Shown: piece after piece, positions 11,481 to 22,356 of the stretch
How positions within the stretch are numbered: the first letter of the stretch is position 1
Layout: every line of letters starts with the position of its first letter
Source of the DNA: Telopea speciosissima
Lineage: Eukaryota; Streptophyta; Magnoliopsida; Proteales; Proteaceae
Direction of reading: 5' to 3'
Assembly (NCBI RefSeq): GCF_018873765.1
Contig: NC_057925.1
Location: 9,621,568-9,685,567 of the forward strand
DNA: 64,000 nt
Program-made: the position numbers and the translations under genes
The notes under the pieces: generated by a model
The model's input: only the letters and a program-made list of their open reading frames with translations
Database searches by the model: none
What the model was told of the DNA's origin: nothing

Positions 11481-14400
11481 TCACCAGATCTTCTTTCTGA
11501 CCCAAAAGAGGAGGATGACAACTCCAATCACGATGGCAACCGGAGCCCACTTCCGAATCAAAGCCTGCAATTTGGGATTTGGGGCTATTCATCAAACTAA
11601 CATACCATCCTGAGAGATTTACAAGACAATAGGCAGTAGTGAATTTGCTGAGTGGAACAAAACACATAATTCTGAAGTCTAACAAGAGGGAAGAAAGAGA
11701 TCGTACGATCTCACAAAGTGACAATATCTTGGCATCACGGCTTTGTACAAATCATTGAAACTATTTCTTCAGACAATTGCATGTCAGCATCTAGGCAAGT
11801 TTAAAGACTGCCAACATCTAAAAGCAAATTTAGTGAGTAATTCCAGATCAGGGTTAGATAAAAATTCGTATTAAAGAGTGGTTCCTCTCTGAATCCTTTG
11901 TGTCTAAAAATTAAACCGAGTTCCAACAAGACAGGACGTTAATCAATCTAATAATGTGCAATCCTGAAAAAAAAAAGTGGGGGGGCATGGGGGGAGCATA
12001 GATCACAGTTAATTCAAAAATCAGATAGGCAATTTAGTCTATGACAGTCTTGCTTATATTCATATTTAAGTTATGGGAGAGGGTCTTCCGTCTGGCAGTG
12101 TGGCCCCTGCGCCAGCATGGGGGCCAATCACAGCACATGCAGGAACATCAACAGAAGCAGGACTTTAGCTTTACATGGAGGAGGGGGGTCATTTTGCCTC
12201 CCTTTGTGTCTGGGCCCAGGGGCCATGCTGCCAGGCAAGGTTCTTTTTCCCTTAAGTTATTTACTTAGACAAACTTGACGTCATTATATTCCCTATCTAT
12301 TTGATATGTCAAATGCTGTACAAAATTAAAACTTTCTACTATCTTTTTTCATTTAATTTGGGAACAAAACCCAAATTACCCAATCTCCTCTATGCTAATA
12401 TTAGCATTACATTCCACTAATAGCTGGTGCTGAGAAGTTTAGTCAGCAACATGCAGGAATTTGACCAAAAATCCAGCATTTTTGTAACACAGCAAATGAA
12501 TGCAAAGACATCATAACAGGCCAATTCAGTACTAAGAGCATTATAGTCCACCACAAAGTTTTATTTAAGCAACTCAGGAGGCTTTCACCGATACAGCATA
12601 TGGTATCATTGAATAGTGTTACCTGTCGATTTAGATCTCTAGCCTTATCAGCATAGATGCGAGATTCAGAGGTAAGCCGGCTTGATAATTGACTAACCTC
12701 TACAAAATTGGACATACGAACAGAAGTCACATAAGTGTTTAAATAAGATCCATGGTAATATATAACCGAGAGATAATATGCATTTCTATTTGAAAAAACA
12801 ATAGAAAACTACTACAAAAGTTTAAATAATACAACAAATGCTACATGGTATAATCCTCTAAACTTAAGAAGCTTCCATCAAGAGCAAGCATTAAGATAGT
12901 TATATGGGTCAAAGCCACCCTTTCATAACTCTCCTTATACTAAATGAGTCTGTTCAAGCTTCCTGAAAGGTTAAGTATATTAATTGAGGAGTTTCAAATG
13001 GATTTCTTGAGTGAAGCAAGTGGGAAAGAGAAGAGACCACTTAATCAAATATGAGATGTACAAATCCAAGAAAATCAATTATCCCAGTCTAGGTAACACT
13101 GTGGCTCAGATGAAGTATTGTGGCTGATCTAATTGTTTCATCATTTTTGTAGGGAAAGTGGCCGTGGCAATTACTAAGGAAGCTCAAGAGCTAGTCAAAT
13201 GAGACGATTCAACCAAATGGGATGAATAAGAAAACATGGCACTTTGGTAGCAACCATAAGTCAATATTGGCATGCCTGCATGCTACAATTTACCTATAAT
13301 CACTGACTTGAATAGGAAAAAAAGGTAATCCATTCTATAAAATTTGCAAAATCACATTAACAAGTCAGTAACCTATACTCAGTCCTGAATCAGTACATAA
13401 AACTTGAGAAACTTCTATTGATGCAAAGTTCTTCCCATTTAAAGTTCATTAAGTAAAATGTATCTTGAAGAGCACTAAAAACTAGTAATTTAACTTAGGC
13501 TCTCTTTGGTATCATTTTTATTTTTTTTATTGGCCTATTTAAAAGAAACCATCAATGAAAACCATTTTCGATCAAAAAATGAAAACCATTTGGTAAACAT
13601 TAGACAAAATACAGTATGGAATGAGAAATCAGTTGGTAACTAACTACCTAGGTGTAAATAGTTTTATAACATTTTTGAAAAATGGGCCCAAACTATGAAA
13701 AGTTAGCCTTTTATGAAGACATGGACTCAAAGCCCATATACAGTTTAAGCAGTGGGTGAAGAGATTCCCCCTTCACCTATTGATTGTTAATGGAACCTCT
13801 CGCACCTAAGCAATTGCTAACTTATCAAAGTTCAGTTTTGGAAACTGAGGATATTATATAGCCAAAGCACCAGATTTGTACCTTTCTAACTGCCTCCCTC
13901 TCCCAATAGAGAAAAAGAAACCGAAATCAAAAGATTATATTCCACGCACTCTACTTGTAGCTTCTAAAAATTACAAACCAGTACAGAGTGAAGAAAGCTT
14001 TCTTCTTTTCACCTTCTATTTAATAATAGAAACTATGTAGGTAGGTAGGTTTCTCAATTCTGGCAATTATAGATTCCTGCTTACAATCCTTTAGCATTTT
14101 AAAATAGGCAAAGGAGTCAATGTGAACTGTGAAAGAAGACAATTCAATTCGCAGTATCTCAGCTTTTCATCTCTTTATTCATCTTTCTTTCCTCTCCAGT
14201 TTCCTCCTAGCTGAGGAAGATCAGGAAACATTCGGCGATGGTTGGGTTCCAGTGGTTGCTATGATGGCTGGGTTCCAGAATGTGTGCTGCATGAGAATAG
14301 GGTGGTTCCAGCGGGGGAGGAGGGGTGGCAAATAGATGGGGTGGGGCTGTAGGACGGGGTGGGAGGGGGTGGGGTTGCAGCAGGAAGAGGAGTAGGAGGC

Positions 14401-17400
14401 GGGAGCTTGCCTTTCTAATAATAGATCCAAATGAATATTTTACCCTTCAATTTTGGGACTCACGAGCACATGCTCATTAAAATATCGGCATAAATGCCCA
14501 AAAATTGTTTTTGACCAAAATATATAAATGGGTCTTGACCCTATTATGGTTATTTTATTATTCTCATTTATTTTAAATATAAATAGGGTCCATAAATGAT
14601 ACCAAACACTGCAAAAACGTTTTTGTATCAGAAAAACAAAAATAAATGATACAAAAGAGAGCCTAAACAATTTTCAGCCAGTAGGAGAAAGTTCTCCAAC
14701 GACATATTCACCAACCTGGCATTATTTTTCATTACCATAATGCATTATTCTTCTAAGAGTGTAAATAATTGAAACCATCAAATTAAGAGATAAAACTGAA
14801 CTTACGGTCCAATTTTTCACCAACACCAAGAACTTCCTGTACGTTTCGAGTCATTATTTGGTGTACTTCATATAGTTCATCATTCAACTTTGCAAGATTC
14901 CGCTGAGTACGTGTATCCAAGTATAATTTCTTGGTCTTCTGTATGAATGTATCTGTCAAACAGAAACAGAAGAAAAAAAAAGATCCAATACAATATAATA
15001 AGTATGAGCAAAAGCAGATGAAATAAGAAGGTAAATGTAAAGTGCCTATAACAAATGCACAAAAAAATACCAAATTTAATAAAGGCATAAGGTCTGGCAG
15101 CAGTTTCGATTTGGCTCCCATTGGCTCTCTCAAATTCATTTTTGAGGTCTTCAAGATATTGAAATGCAAGTTTCTTAGGATAAGCACGATCACACATTGT
15201 CAAATAACATACACGGCCTTCAATAATATAGCTGTCAATATGAGTCAAGGTAAAATTTAAATTTCAACAAGGTGAACTTGAGAGGATTAAATAAGGGAAA
15301 CCCCTATATTGATATTAAAGTTTTCCTGTTTTCAGAAGGAAAAGAGAAAAATAGGGGACAACATAGGAGAGGGAAAGTGAATATTTGTCCATATAATTCA
15401 GGATAACAAGTTTCTAATCGAAGTTCATCGTATTCTTGTATATGTCTACATGTAATGAGGGCATTTGCAAATACATACATGATAGTTTAGACTACAGCTT
15501 GTGGAGAAGTAATGACCCAGAAGTTGGTCAATTAGCAACAAATCCCTGTTAAGAAATAAGCATATATTATTTATTCCAACACATTCCCAACTACGGTGCT
15601 TGAAAAATTGAATATCCAAGAAAAGAAAACACAATCTTGGAAAATGGCATGGGCGACCAGAAAACACAAGTCCCCTGATTACAGAAGCCATCTTTTGTAC
15701 GACACAGCAAAAAAACCCCAAACATGTTTTGATGCAGAGCTCAAACAGTACCAGCATAGGAAGAGAAAGAACCAGGCCCAAAACCAGTCCAGAACCTGGT
15801 TATAATAAGTCTCATTGTTAGCACTCTTTAGTGGACTTCTATAAGATTGTGCATGAGATTGTGTGGGCCCCCCATGCGTCTTTTGCATGGAGAAGAGATC
15901 AAGTCATGCTTGCTGGATTCTTCTGGTAGATTCTGAACATCTTAGTTTCTGTTTTGCAATATTACTTGGTTACTAAGTCTTAGGTATCATTTATGTTTTT
16001 GTTTATGGCCTATTAAAAAAATCATTAATGGAAACCATTTTTTATCAAAAAAACGAAAACCGTTTGGTATCCATTAGTAATAGAGTATAGAATGAAAAAC
16101 CGTTTGGTAACTAATTAAGTGTAAATAATTTTAATTGCCTTCACCTATTTCCCCCCCCCCCCACCATATAATATTTTAGATATTATAATATATAAGCGAG
16201 ACTTTTTATAAATAATATATATTATATAGGCAGAGGGTTGGGCATGTCGCCAGCTTTCGGTAAGCTAGCGACATATACCAATCACAAGGCTAGACATAGG
16301 AGGGCAAAGGAGTCTATCCAAAGGGAGAGAGGATGGACGACATGCTGGGCACCCTGGCGGCGTGCTCAACCTTTTCCCTATTATTTAATAAATAATATAT
16401 ATTATATTATGAATATATATAATATAAAAGGACGACTTTTGTTATATACTTATATATAACATATATTATATATAATATATTATACAATATATATTATATT
16501 ATATATTTATATATAATATAGGTAATTAGGCGTGTGTGTGTGTGTGTGAGGGAGAGAGAGAGAGAGGCAAAAGGGAGACAAGAATGGGGAACCTGCACCA
16601 CTATTTTGGCTATTCCTCTATTTATCACTAAGTAGAGATGAATACTATACGGTAACAGCAGGAAATTCTATGGCGTTAAATAAGGGTATTTCAGAAGAAC
16701 AAGTTGTTCCAGCTCGATACTCTATGCATCCTACTGTGATGATTCAGCAGCAAACCCAAGGTGGTGAAACATTGGTTGGGTAGTGGTGAAGCCAGGTCAT
16801 ATCCCTTCTTCCCTCTCCTTTCCCTCCATCTTTATTTCAGTTTCAGAAAGCTACATGGTGTATGTGTGTGTGTGAATCTCAAGGTACTCTAAAACTCTTC
16901 TTTTGTGGGTTTGATTCTACCAACATTGTTTCCATACTGTTTGATTTAATTCAGTTATTATTCACTTCATATTCTGCTACTTTTATTTATCAGTTTCAGT
17001 ACTTTAGCAATTTCCCACCTTTTAAATCTCAGACTTCCATCAAAGATTCCAGCCAATTTAACCGTTGAATCAAGCCCAATTTTTTATAAGTTGCCCCCCT
17101 CTATTGGGTTTACACTTGTTCAGAATTGTGGGTTTATCACATCTCGAACTTAAAAGATATTCTTGTTTTGAAATGTTTTCTGGTTTTCTTAAGTTTCTAT
17201 TTTCTGTCCCCCTTCTTTACGCTCAATTTAACCATTAGTTCCTATGATATTTTAGCCACAAGTACAACAGGTATAGACCAGTTTTTCAGCCTCATCGTTT
17301 GGCTGGTTCTTTAGTTATTGATCGTCTTTATTTCTGCCCTATTGTTCTCTAAATCGAGATCACTGTCCTAAGGGCTTGTTCCCAAATCTGTCCAAACAGA

Positions 17401-17853
17401 TTAGGGGAATGCATTATGTTTCCAATCTCATAATGCTTAAACAATTTCCAATTCTTTCTGACAACCTGTGTATGGGTAAATGTAAGCAGAACAAATTTCT
17501 TTTAATTGCAATAAATTTCTTCAGTCAGTTATTCTACATGCAACCGGTTCAATTAAAAGATTGAAACTAATAAACAAAAAGTGAGAATAAAAAGTTTAAG
17601 ATCAGCTTAGCACATGTGGAAAGGGATAAAACAAATCACGAGGAATAAGGGCATCAAAAGGATACTGAAAAACATAAGGACCAGTTTCAAGGGACATTCT
17701 TGAAGCCTCACTCTGGCCCTTTGACAGATTCTTGAACAAAGCCTTGGCCTGCTGTTTGTAGAATTCAGCGTCTTTTACATCACGGCCATCATCAAGTCCT
17801 TCCGCTAGAGGAAGACCATCAGTAACACGAGCTATCATTGTCAGCTTCACCAT
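11481..17853 (-). CDS. SEC22: SEC22-type R-SNARE (longin-domain vesicle transport protein), five coding exons
   Basis: A tail-anchored SNARE that drives fusion of vesicles moving between ER and Golgi. Minus-strand coding exons are 17853-17666, 15231-15071, 14952-14806, 12699-12623 and 11564-11481. All four introns are GT-AG and phases fit exactly, giving 657 nt and 218 aa, the usual plant SEC22 length. The longin domain covers about residues 5-120 ([20 protein letters not shown]; then [20 protein letters not shown] across exon 1/2). The SNARE helix covers about 130-190 ([38 protein letters not shown]). The membrane anchor is at 198-213 ([16 protein letters not shown]), leaving a five-residue tail. 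An acceptor (GTAACAG|TGAAG) sits five bases before the ATG, so an upstream untranslated exon is expected. Intron 1 and intron 3 hold repeats but the coding sequence is intact. The identification is firm. Confidence 0.96.
12041..12260. repeat. Dispersed short repeat copy in SEC22 intron 4
   Basis: Diverged copy of the family seen at 25600-25745. It has GGCCAATCACAGCACATGCA, GGAACATCAACAG, then GTCATTTTGCCTCCC, TGTGTCTGGGCCCAGGGGCC and a final AAGGTTCTTTTTCCC, in the same order as the better copies. Confidence 0.6.
13495..14666. mobile_element. Terminal-inverted-repeat element in SEC22 intron 3
   Basis: The left end TTAGGCTCTCTTTGGTATCA matches the reverse complement of the right end (TGATACAAAAGAGAGCCTAA), with T/A-rich subterminal similarity beyond. 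Length is about 1.17 kb. The GGCTCTCTTTGGTATC type end is common in plant non-autonomous DNA transposons. The target duplication is not clear. A partial relative lies at 15970-16140. The interior includes a GTAG tetranucleotide run near 14036-14050 and a G-rich block at 14310-14400, with no transposase. Confidence 0.6.
15970..16140. repeat. Partial copy of the SEC22-intron TIR element
   Basis: GGTATCATTTATGTTTTTG, then ATGGCCTATTAAAA, GAAAACCGTTTGGTATCCAT and AACCGTTTGGTAACTAAT match 13510-13660 in the same order and orientation, so this is a sub-terminal fragment of the same family. It lies in SEC22 intron 1. Confidence 0.65.
16170..16560. repeat. AT-palindrome-rich and GT/GA microsatellite tract in SEC22 intron 1
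   Basis: Long runs of TATATAATATA-type sequence at 16170-16225 and 16385-16520 flank a GC-richer island (16225-16375). The island includes the near-palindromic phrase GTCGCCAGCTTTCGGTAAGC. A (GT)n then (GA)n microsatellite follows at 16530-16567. The function is unknown; it may be a diverged MITE pair. Confidence 0.5.
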
Positions 17854-17858
17854 CTTCA

Positions 17859-20090
17859 CTGTTACAGTTCAATGATACACAACGCACAATATGAATAAAA
17901 AACATCAGCAGTAATGTGGAACGAGCTGAATCAATTGATAGCAATATAAGTAATCTAGCTCTAGATCAAAACATTCCATATTTAACAGATACAAGGAAAA
18001 TGGAGAAGACATGTTCTATTTCCAGGTTTTTTGCTACCATACTTACCAGTAGTGTGAATATTTCTCTTCCAGATTGTATCAACTTCAAATTGTCACAGGC
18101 AAAGGGCAACTTGGTAAAATGCAACTCTAATATCTCAAATTCGAAACAGCTCATCAAAACCTGAAGGGCATTCCATCATCCAAAATGCATTTCAAGTGTC
18201 ACAACAATGAATGTGTAGCAATTAGATGGGGCAGTAGACCAAGAATTCAAGACAAATCAATATTATTTAGTTAGTAAGAATGAATAGCTCCCAATCTCTC
18301 GATAAGTAATCTAGTCTTATGGTCTAATGTAACAAAACAGTTAAATTCAATTATATTTAATATATATGTGGGCAAAGGTTTCCTTGATGGCCCATAAAGG
18401 AAGCATTTCCTTTATGTTCCAGATATCTTCTAAGTGATATCTCTCAGAATATATCATCAAATGGTAAATTTCAGCCAGATCCCCAAACTTCAAGATGGAG
18501 ATATAAAGTTATAAAAATTGGTTGAATATTCAACCTTCGCAACTTTGGAGCAACTCCAATTTAACTGTTGAAACAAAGGGGTGAAAGTCACGACATGATG
18601 GGATATATAGCGGAGATGGAGACTCGAATTTAGCATGTGGCTAGCCCAAGGTGTGGCTTCCAATCGTAAGGTCAATTTGACCAACGGACGCCTCCACACG
18701 GCCTTTAAAAGTGGACCATTAAAAAACAGACTCATGCCCCCAACAGGTTGAACATACTCATGTTACCAGATAGCTGCAATACATTGGTAAGTTTTTTTTC
18801 AAAATGATCCAATTCCGAGTCACATAAAGGAGTGCTATAGAAACATTATCAATGGACCACTTTCCATTGCATTTGTCGTCAAACTCTCAAATCCAAAGTC
18901 CCATCACAACATCATCCACTCTAGTGGGCAAATTGACCAAGATGCTAATGAAAATATACACTAGTGATGAGCTAGTAAGTTAGGAAAATTTTTTGTTTTG
19001 TTCTACAATTCAACAAGTCTGAAGGAGGGAAGAGCTACTTTCCATTTGAAAATTTAGCATAGAGCAAATAGTGCGTGCACCAGTCATACAGTTGGAAAGA
19101 AGATATTGTTAATAAATCCAACCGGAACTTATAAACCCAGATCCCACAAAACCAAAATGAACCACAGAACCCAAACAGTCTCTATAATTTTTCTACAGAA
19201 GAAAAGATCCTCCAGTCGAGTACTTTGCCCAGAAGGAGGCTAGGGGGCAGAATGTTGACGAACCCATATATGCCTGAGTGACAGGACTAGATTCTAAAAA
19301 GCATATCTGAAATTCAGTTAAGAAAAGTGTCCCCTACTCATTCATACAGCTAGAAAAAGAAGAAGGGGAGGAAGGAAATCCCCATTAGAATTGCTTTCAA
19401 TAACTGATTGTGAACTCAGACCTATTATTAACAACATTGTAGTCTTCCATGCTAAACTTGCAGGGGAGGTGAAAGACTTGATGAAGTCATGAAGCAATAC
19501 AAAATGGCCATTACAAATAAAGAAACAACTATTCAGGGAGACAAGTAATGCCAACAGAGTAACCCAGTTAATAAGGGTACAAAGCTAGAAGATGATCTAA
19601 TTTCCAATATCTTTCAAGGGTTTCGAAAACTCCCATATGGCGTAACATAGAAGATCAATTTGATTTAACTTGAACATGACCTAAATAAGATGCGACTACG
19701 AGATGGTAAATGTAAGAGTCAAATTATTCTTAGCTTTTCTTCCATGCAATGAAACACCGACTGACCACAGAAACAAACCTCATTCTCAATTAAGCCCTCA
19801 TTTTCAAAGGCTTCTCAAGAGAGAGAGAAAGATAGAGAAAGATTGCAAGAGATCGCAGATCTGCTCAAAAGAAAGTACTTCGCCGGATATCAGAGTCGAA
19901 ACCGCCGGGAATTAATTGGGCCTACGTTACTTTCCGAGAGAGAGAGAGAGAGCATACCAAGTGTCGCTGCTGGAGCAAGGGCTTGGAAGCACCACCAAAA
20001 GGGGCGGAGAGATCACCGGAGCCACCGCAAAGATGACAGAGGAAAGACTTTGGGAGATCGCTAGAAAGATTTCGTTGAGGGTCGATGGTT
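17859..20090 (-). other. SEC22: Probable SEC22 5' UTR exon and first intron
   Basis: A splice acceptor just before the SEC22 ATG implies an upstream untranslated exon. The best candidate on the minus strand ends at 19958 with donor CTTG|GTATGC. It is preceded by GC-rich sequence (about 19960-20090, including CTCCGGTGATCTCTCCGCC) unlike the AT-rich surroundings, as is typical for a plant leader exon. The 2.1 kb between would be the leader intron, in which I see no other gene. Only transcript data could confirm this exon. Confidence 0.5.
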
Positions 20091-20586
20091 TTTCAAATTT
20101 TCTCCTTTAAAAGTTTCAAAAAAACAAAAACAAAACAAAACAAAAAAAGGACAACAGATGGGTATAGAAGACCAGACCAGACCAGAGATCGATTTGAATC
20201 TGACAATTCTGATATGCTGTTACGCGGTGTATTGGTGGGGTCTATTTATCATCGATTTGAATCTGATGATTCTGATGTGCTGTTACGCGTTAGTGGTGGG
20301 GTCTATTTATGGTTTCCATTTTCCTGAGGGTTTCGTTTTCTTTTTTTTTCTTTTTTTTTGGTAAAGGGGTTTCGTTTTATTGCTTTCAGGGTTTTCCTTC
20401 CCGTGACGGTTTCACCTCCAGTTCATTGGACAATTGCAATGCTCTCCTTTTCCTGTAAAGGTGACCGACTTGGAGTCAGATCGATTCTACAATCTTTATC
20501 TTCACCACATTTTGGAATCCCTTTCTCTGTTTCCTAATGAATAGTTTCCAATCTCGCTTGTTCACTCATGTGTCACTGGTTTTATT
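20091..20586. other. Presumed SEC22 promoter region
   Basis: This holds A-rich and T-rich runs at 20115-20150 and 20340-20360. An imperfect direct repeat is also present: GATTTGAATCTGACAATTCT and GATTTGAATCTGATGATTCT, about 64 bp apart (near 20193 and 20257), each followed by GCTGTTACGCG. No TATA box is called. Confidence 0.4.
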
Positions 20587-20587
20587 T

Positions 20588-20660
20588 CAGGAAAGAGAAC
20601 GCTACCCCGTCGCTTGCGACGACAGGGCAGTGCGAATGACTGTCATATCCCCATGACAAG
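20588..20660. repeat. Dispersed short repeat fragment
   Basis: GAGAACGCTACCCCGTCGC and the following words match the ends at 10799 and 63060. It appears truncated. Confidence 0.45.
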
Positions 20661-20799
20661 GCAGAAATTCTTGAGGGTACAGCGATTATTCCGTATAATC
20701 CTAATGTGTCTCATAGGTCCCCCTTCTTTAACTTTTGAATTTCCTTTATCTATGGGGAACCTAATCTAGATCAAAGACTAATGTTCGGGAGGGAGTTAT

Positions 20800-21110
20800 C
20801 TCAACTTGGGCGGAATGGTTTTGCCTTGATGACTTCAATAAAATTTTGACCCATGATGAAAAAGTTGGAACCCGTTTTAAATCAATCAAATAGATTCAGA
20901 ACCTCAGCGCCTCTATCAATGAATGTGGCTTTATGGAGTTGAAATTAATCGAACTAGAACTCTTTTGGCCAAACAACCATAAAGGTATAAATTTAATTTT
21001 GGAAAATATAGACAAAGCTTTTGCTATTGAGGGATTGATTTGAGATTTTACTACTATCTTAGTCCAGAGACATACCATGTTAGGTGTTGATCATACCTCT
21101 ATGTCCTCTC
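20800..21110 (+). mobile_element. LINE endonuclease-domain relic
   Basis: Plus-strand translation with one or two stops reads LDDFNKILTHDEKVGTRFKS, then INECGFMELKLIELEL, then FWPNNHKGINLILENIDKAF. It follows the pattern of the plant LINE apurinic-like endonuclease (GDFNEIL..., NECGLMEL..., TWSN...., LDRAF). No reverse transcriptase follows, so it is a fragment. Confidence 0.7.
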
Positions 21111-21126
21111 CATGTTTCCAAACACT

Positions 21127-21990
21127 AAGGCTCTGTATGGTAACGTTCTGTTTTAGTGTTTTTGGTGTTTTTTCGTTTTTTTTGGAACAAAAACATATTA
21201 AAAATTGAATGGTATGTCCGGTTTTTTTTTTTTGTTTTTTTTTTAAACGAACCGGGTACTTGGCACACTTTTAGCACACATTTGCAAAACACTAAATTGG
21301 TGTTTCTCACTTGGTAGAAACACTTCTACCAATTTTCGAAGAAACACCAGCTTCACTTAAGTGAATGAGGTTATTTTTGTCATTTGGTAATAACATAACA
21401 AAATGACATTTCCATATCCATTCTTTGGAGAACGAATGTGAGAAGGGAGAAGAGCTACTGTCCTCTGCTCAATACGAAGAAGAGGACAACCGCTGCAACT
21501 CTCGACGGTTGGTGCAACCCTCGATGACCGTTGCAATTCTCATCCGACGCAAGCCTGCTTGATCTTAGCTTTTGCTTCCCCATTTTTTGGATTTCAAAAA
21601 ACCTAATTATCTTCTCTCTCTGAATCTCAGATCGGTTCCGAGGCCTAGCTTTAATCCTTTCTTATCTGGATGTGATTTGTTTTTAGGTTTGATTTGATCT
21701 AGTTGATTATATTTTAATTTCTGTTATAGACGTAATTCACATAGATTTGGAAGGGATCTGTGAATGATTCATTGGAGTTTTTGAAGATGTCGTAATTCTG
21801 TCTTTCCTTGTTTTAAGTGCGATCCATTGAGATTTATATTTCTTCTAAACTTCATAAATGTTTTTTTTTCAAGGTTACCATACAGCATTGCAGGACCCAG
21901 AAACGCTCAAAAAACACAGAAACACATAAAGTGTGCCAGACCCAAAAACACTAAAAAAAAACAGAAACATTATCATACAGAACATATGAG
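21127..21990. mobile_element. Candidate TIR element (GGCTCTGTATGGTAAC ends)
   Basis: The left end AAGGCTCTGTATGGTAACGT and T-rich TTTTAGTGTTTTTGG sequence reappear inverted on the right as CCAAAAACACTAAAAAAAAA, then ACATTATCATACAGAACAT. Length is about 0.86 kb. The ends are diverged and the target duplication is unclear. The interior has GC-richer gene-like sequence at 21430-21660, unrecognised. Confidence 0.5.
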
Positions 21991-22356
21991 AACCTACACA
22001 ATTTCAATTTGAAGCTAAATAGGAATATCATATTGTTCTTGGGCATATCGTTAATACTTGTTGGAGCTCTAAACTTCAAGGTTCAACATTTTCAATATTT
22101 GTGGTAAGATTAAATCGTGAAGTTTTTTTTGGTCAAAGATTAAATCATGTAGTTCTTCAATGAGACTTTGGAGCAAAAAAAAAAAACTTGGGTAATTTCA
22201 AAATAGATATTTTTAAGGTTCGGGTTGAACTGGAATATATGTAGTCTAGCCCTAATCGTATGGAACTCTAGGAAGTTGAAAAAGAACAAAAAAATAGATT
22301 GAATGATCAATGCATGTTGAATATACTTAATGGTGCAACACTCAACAATAATTAAA

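Noticed and set aside
11287-11724. Long minus-strand frame over the SEC22 last exon
   Set aside because: It is a different frame from the SEC22 exon, which accounts for the locus with exact splice phases.
16170-16520. Replication origin or matrix attachment region
   Set aside because: The TATAAT-rich palindromic tract is suggestive, but composition alone cannot support a function.
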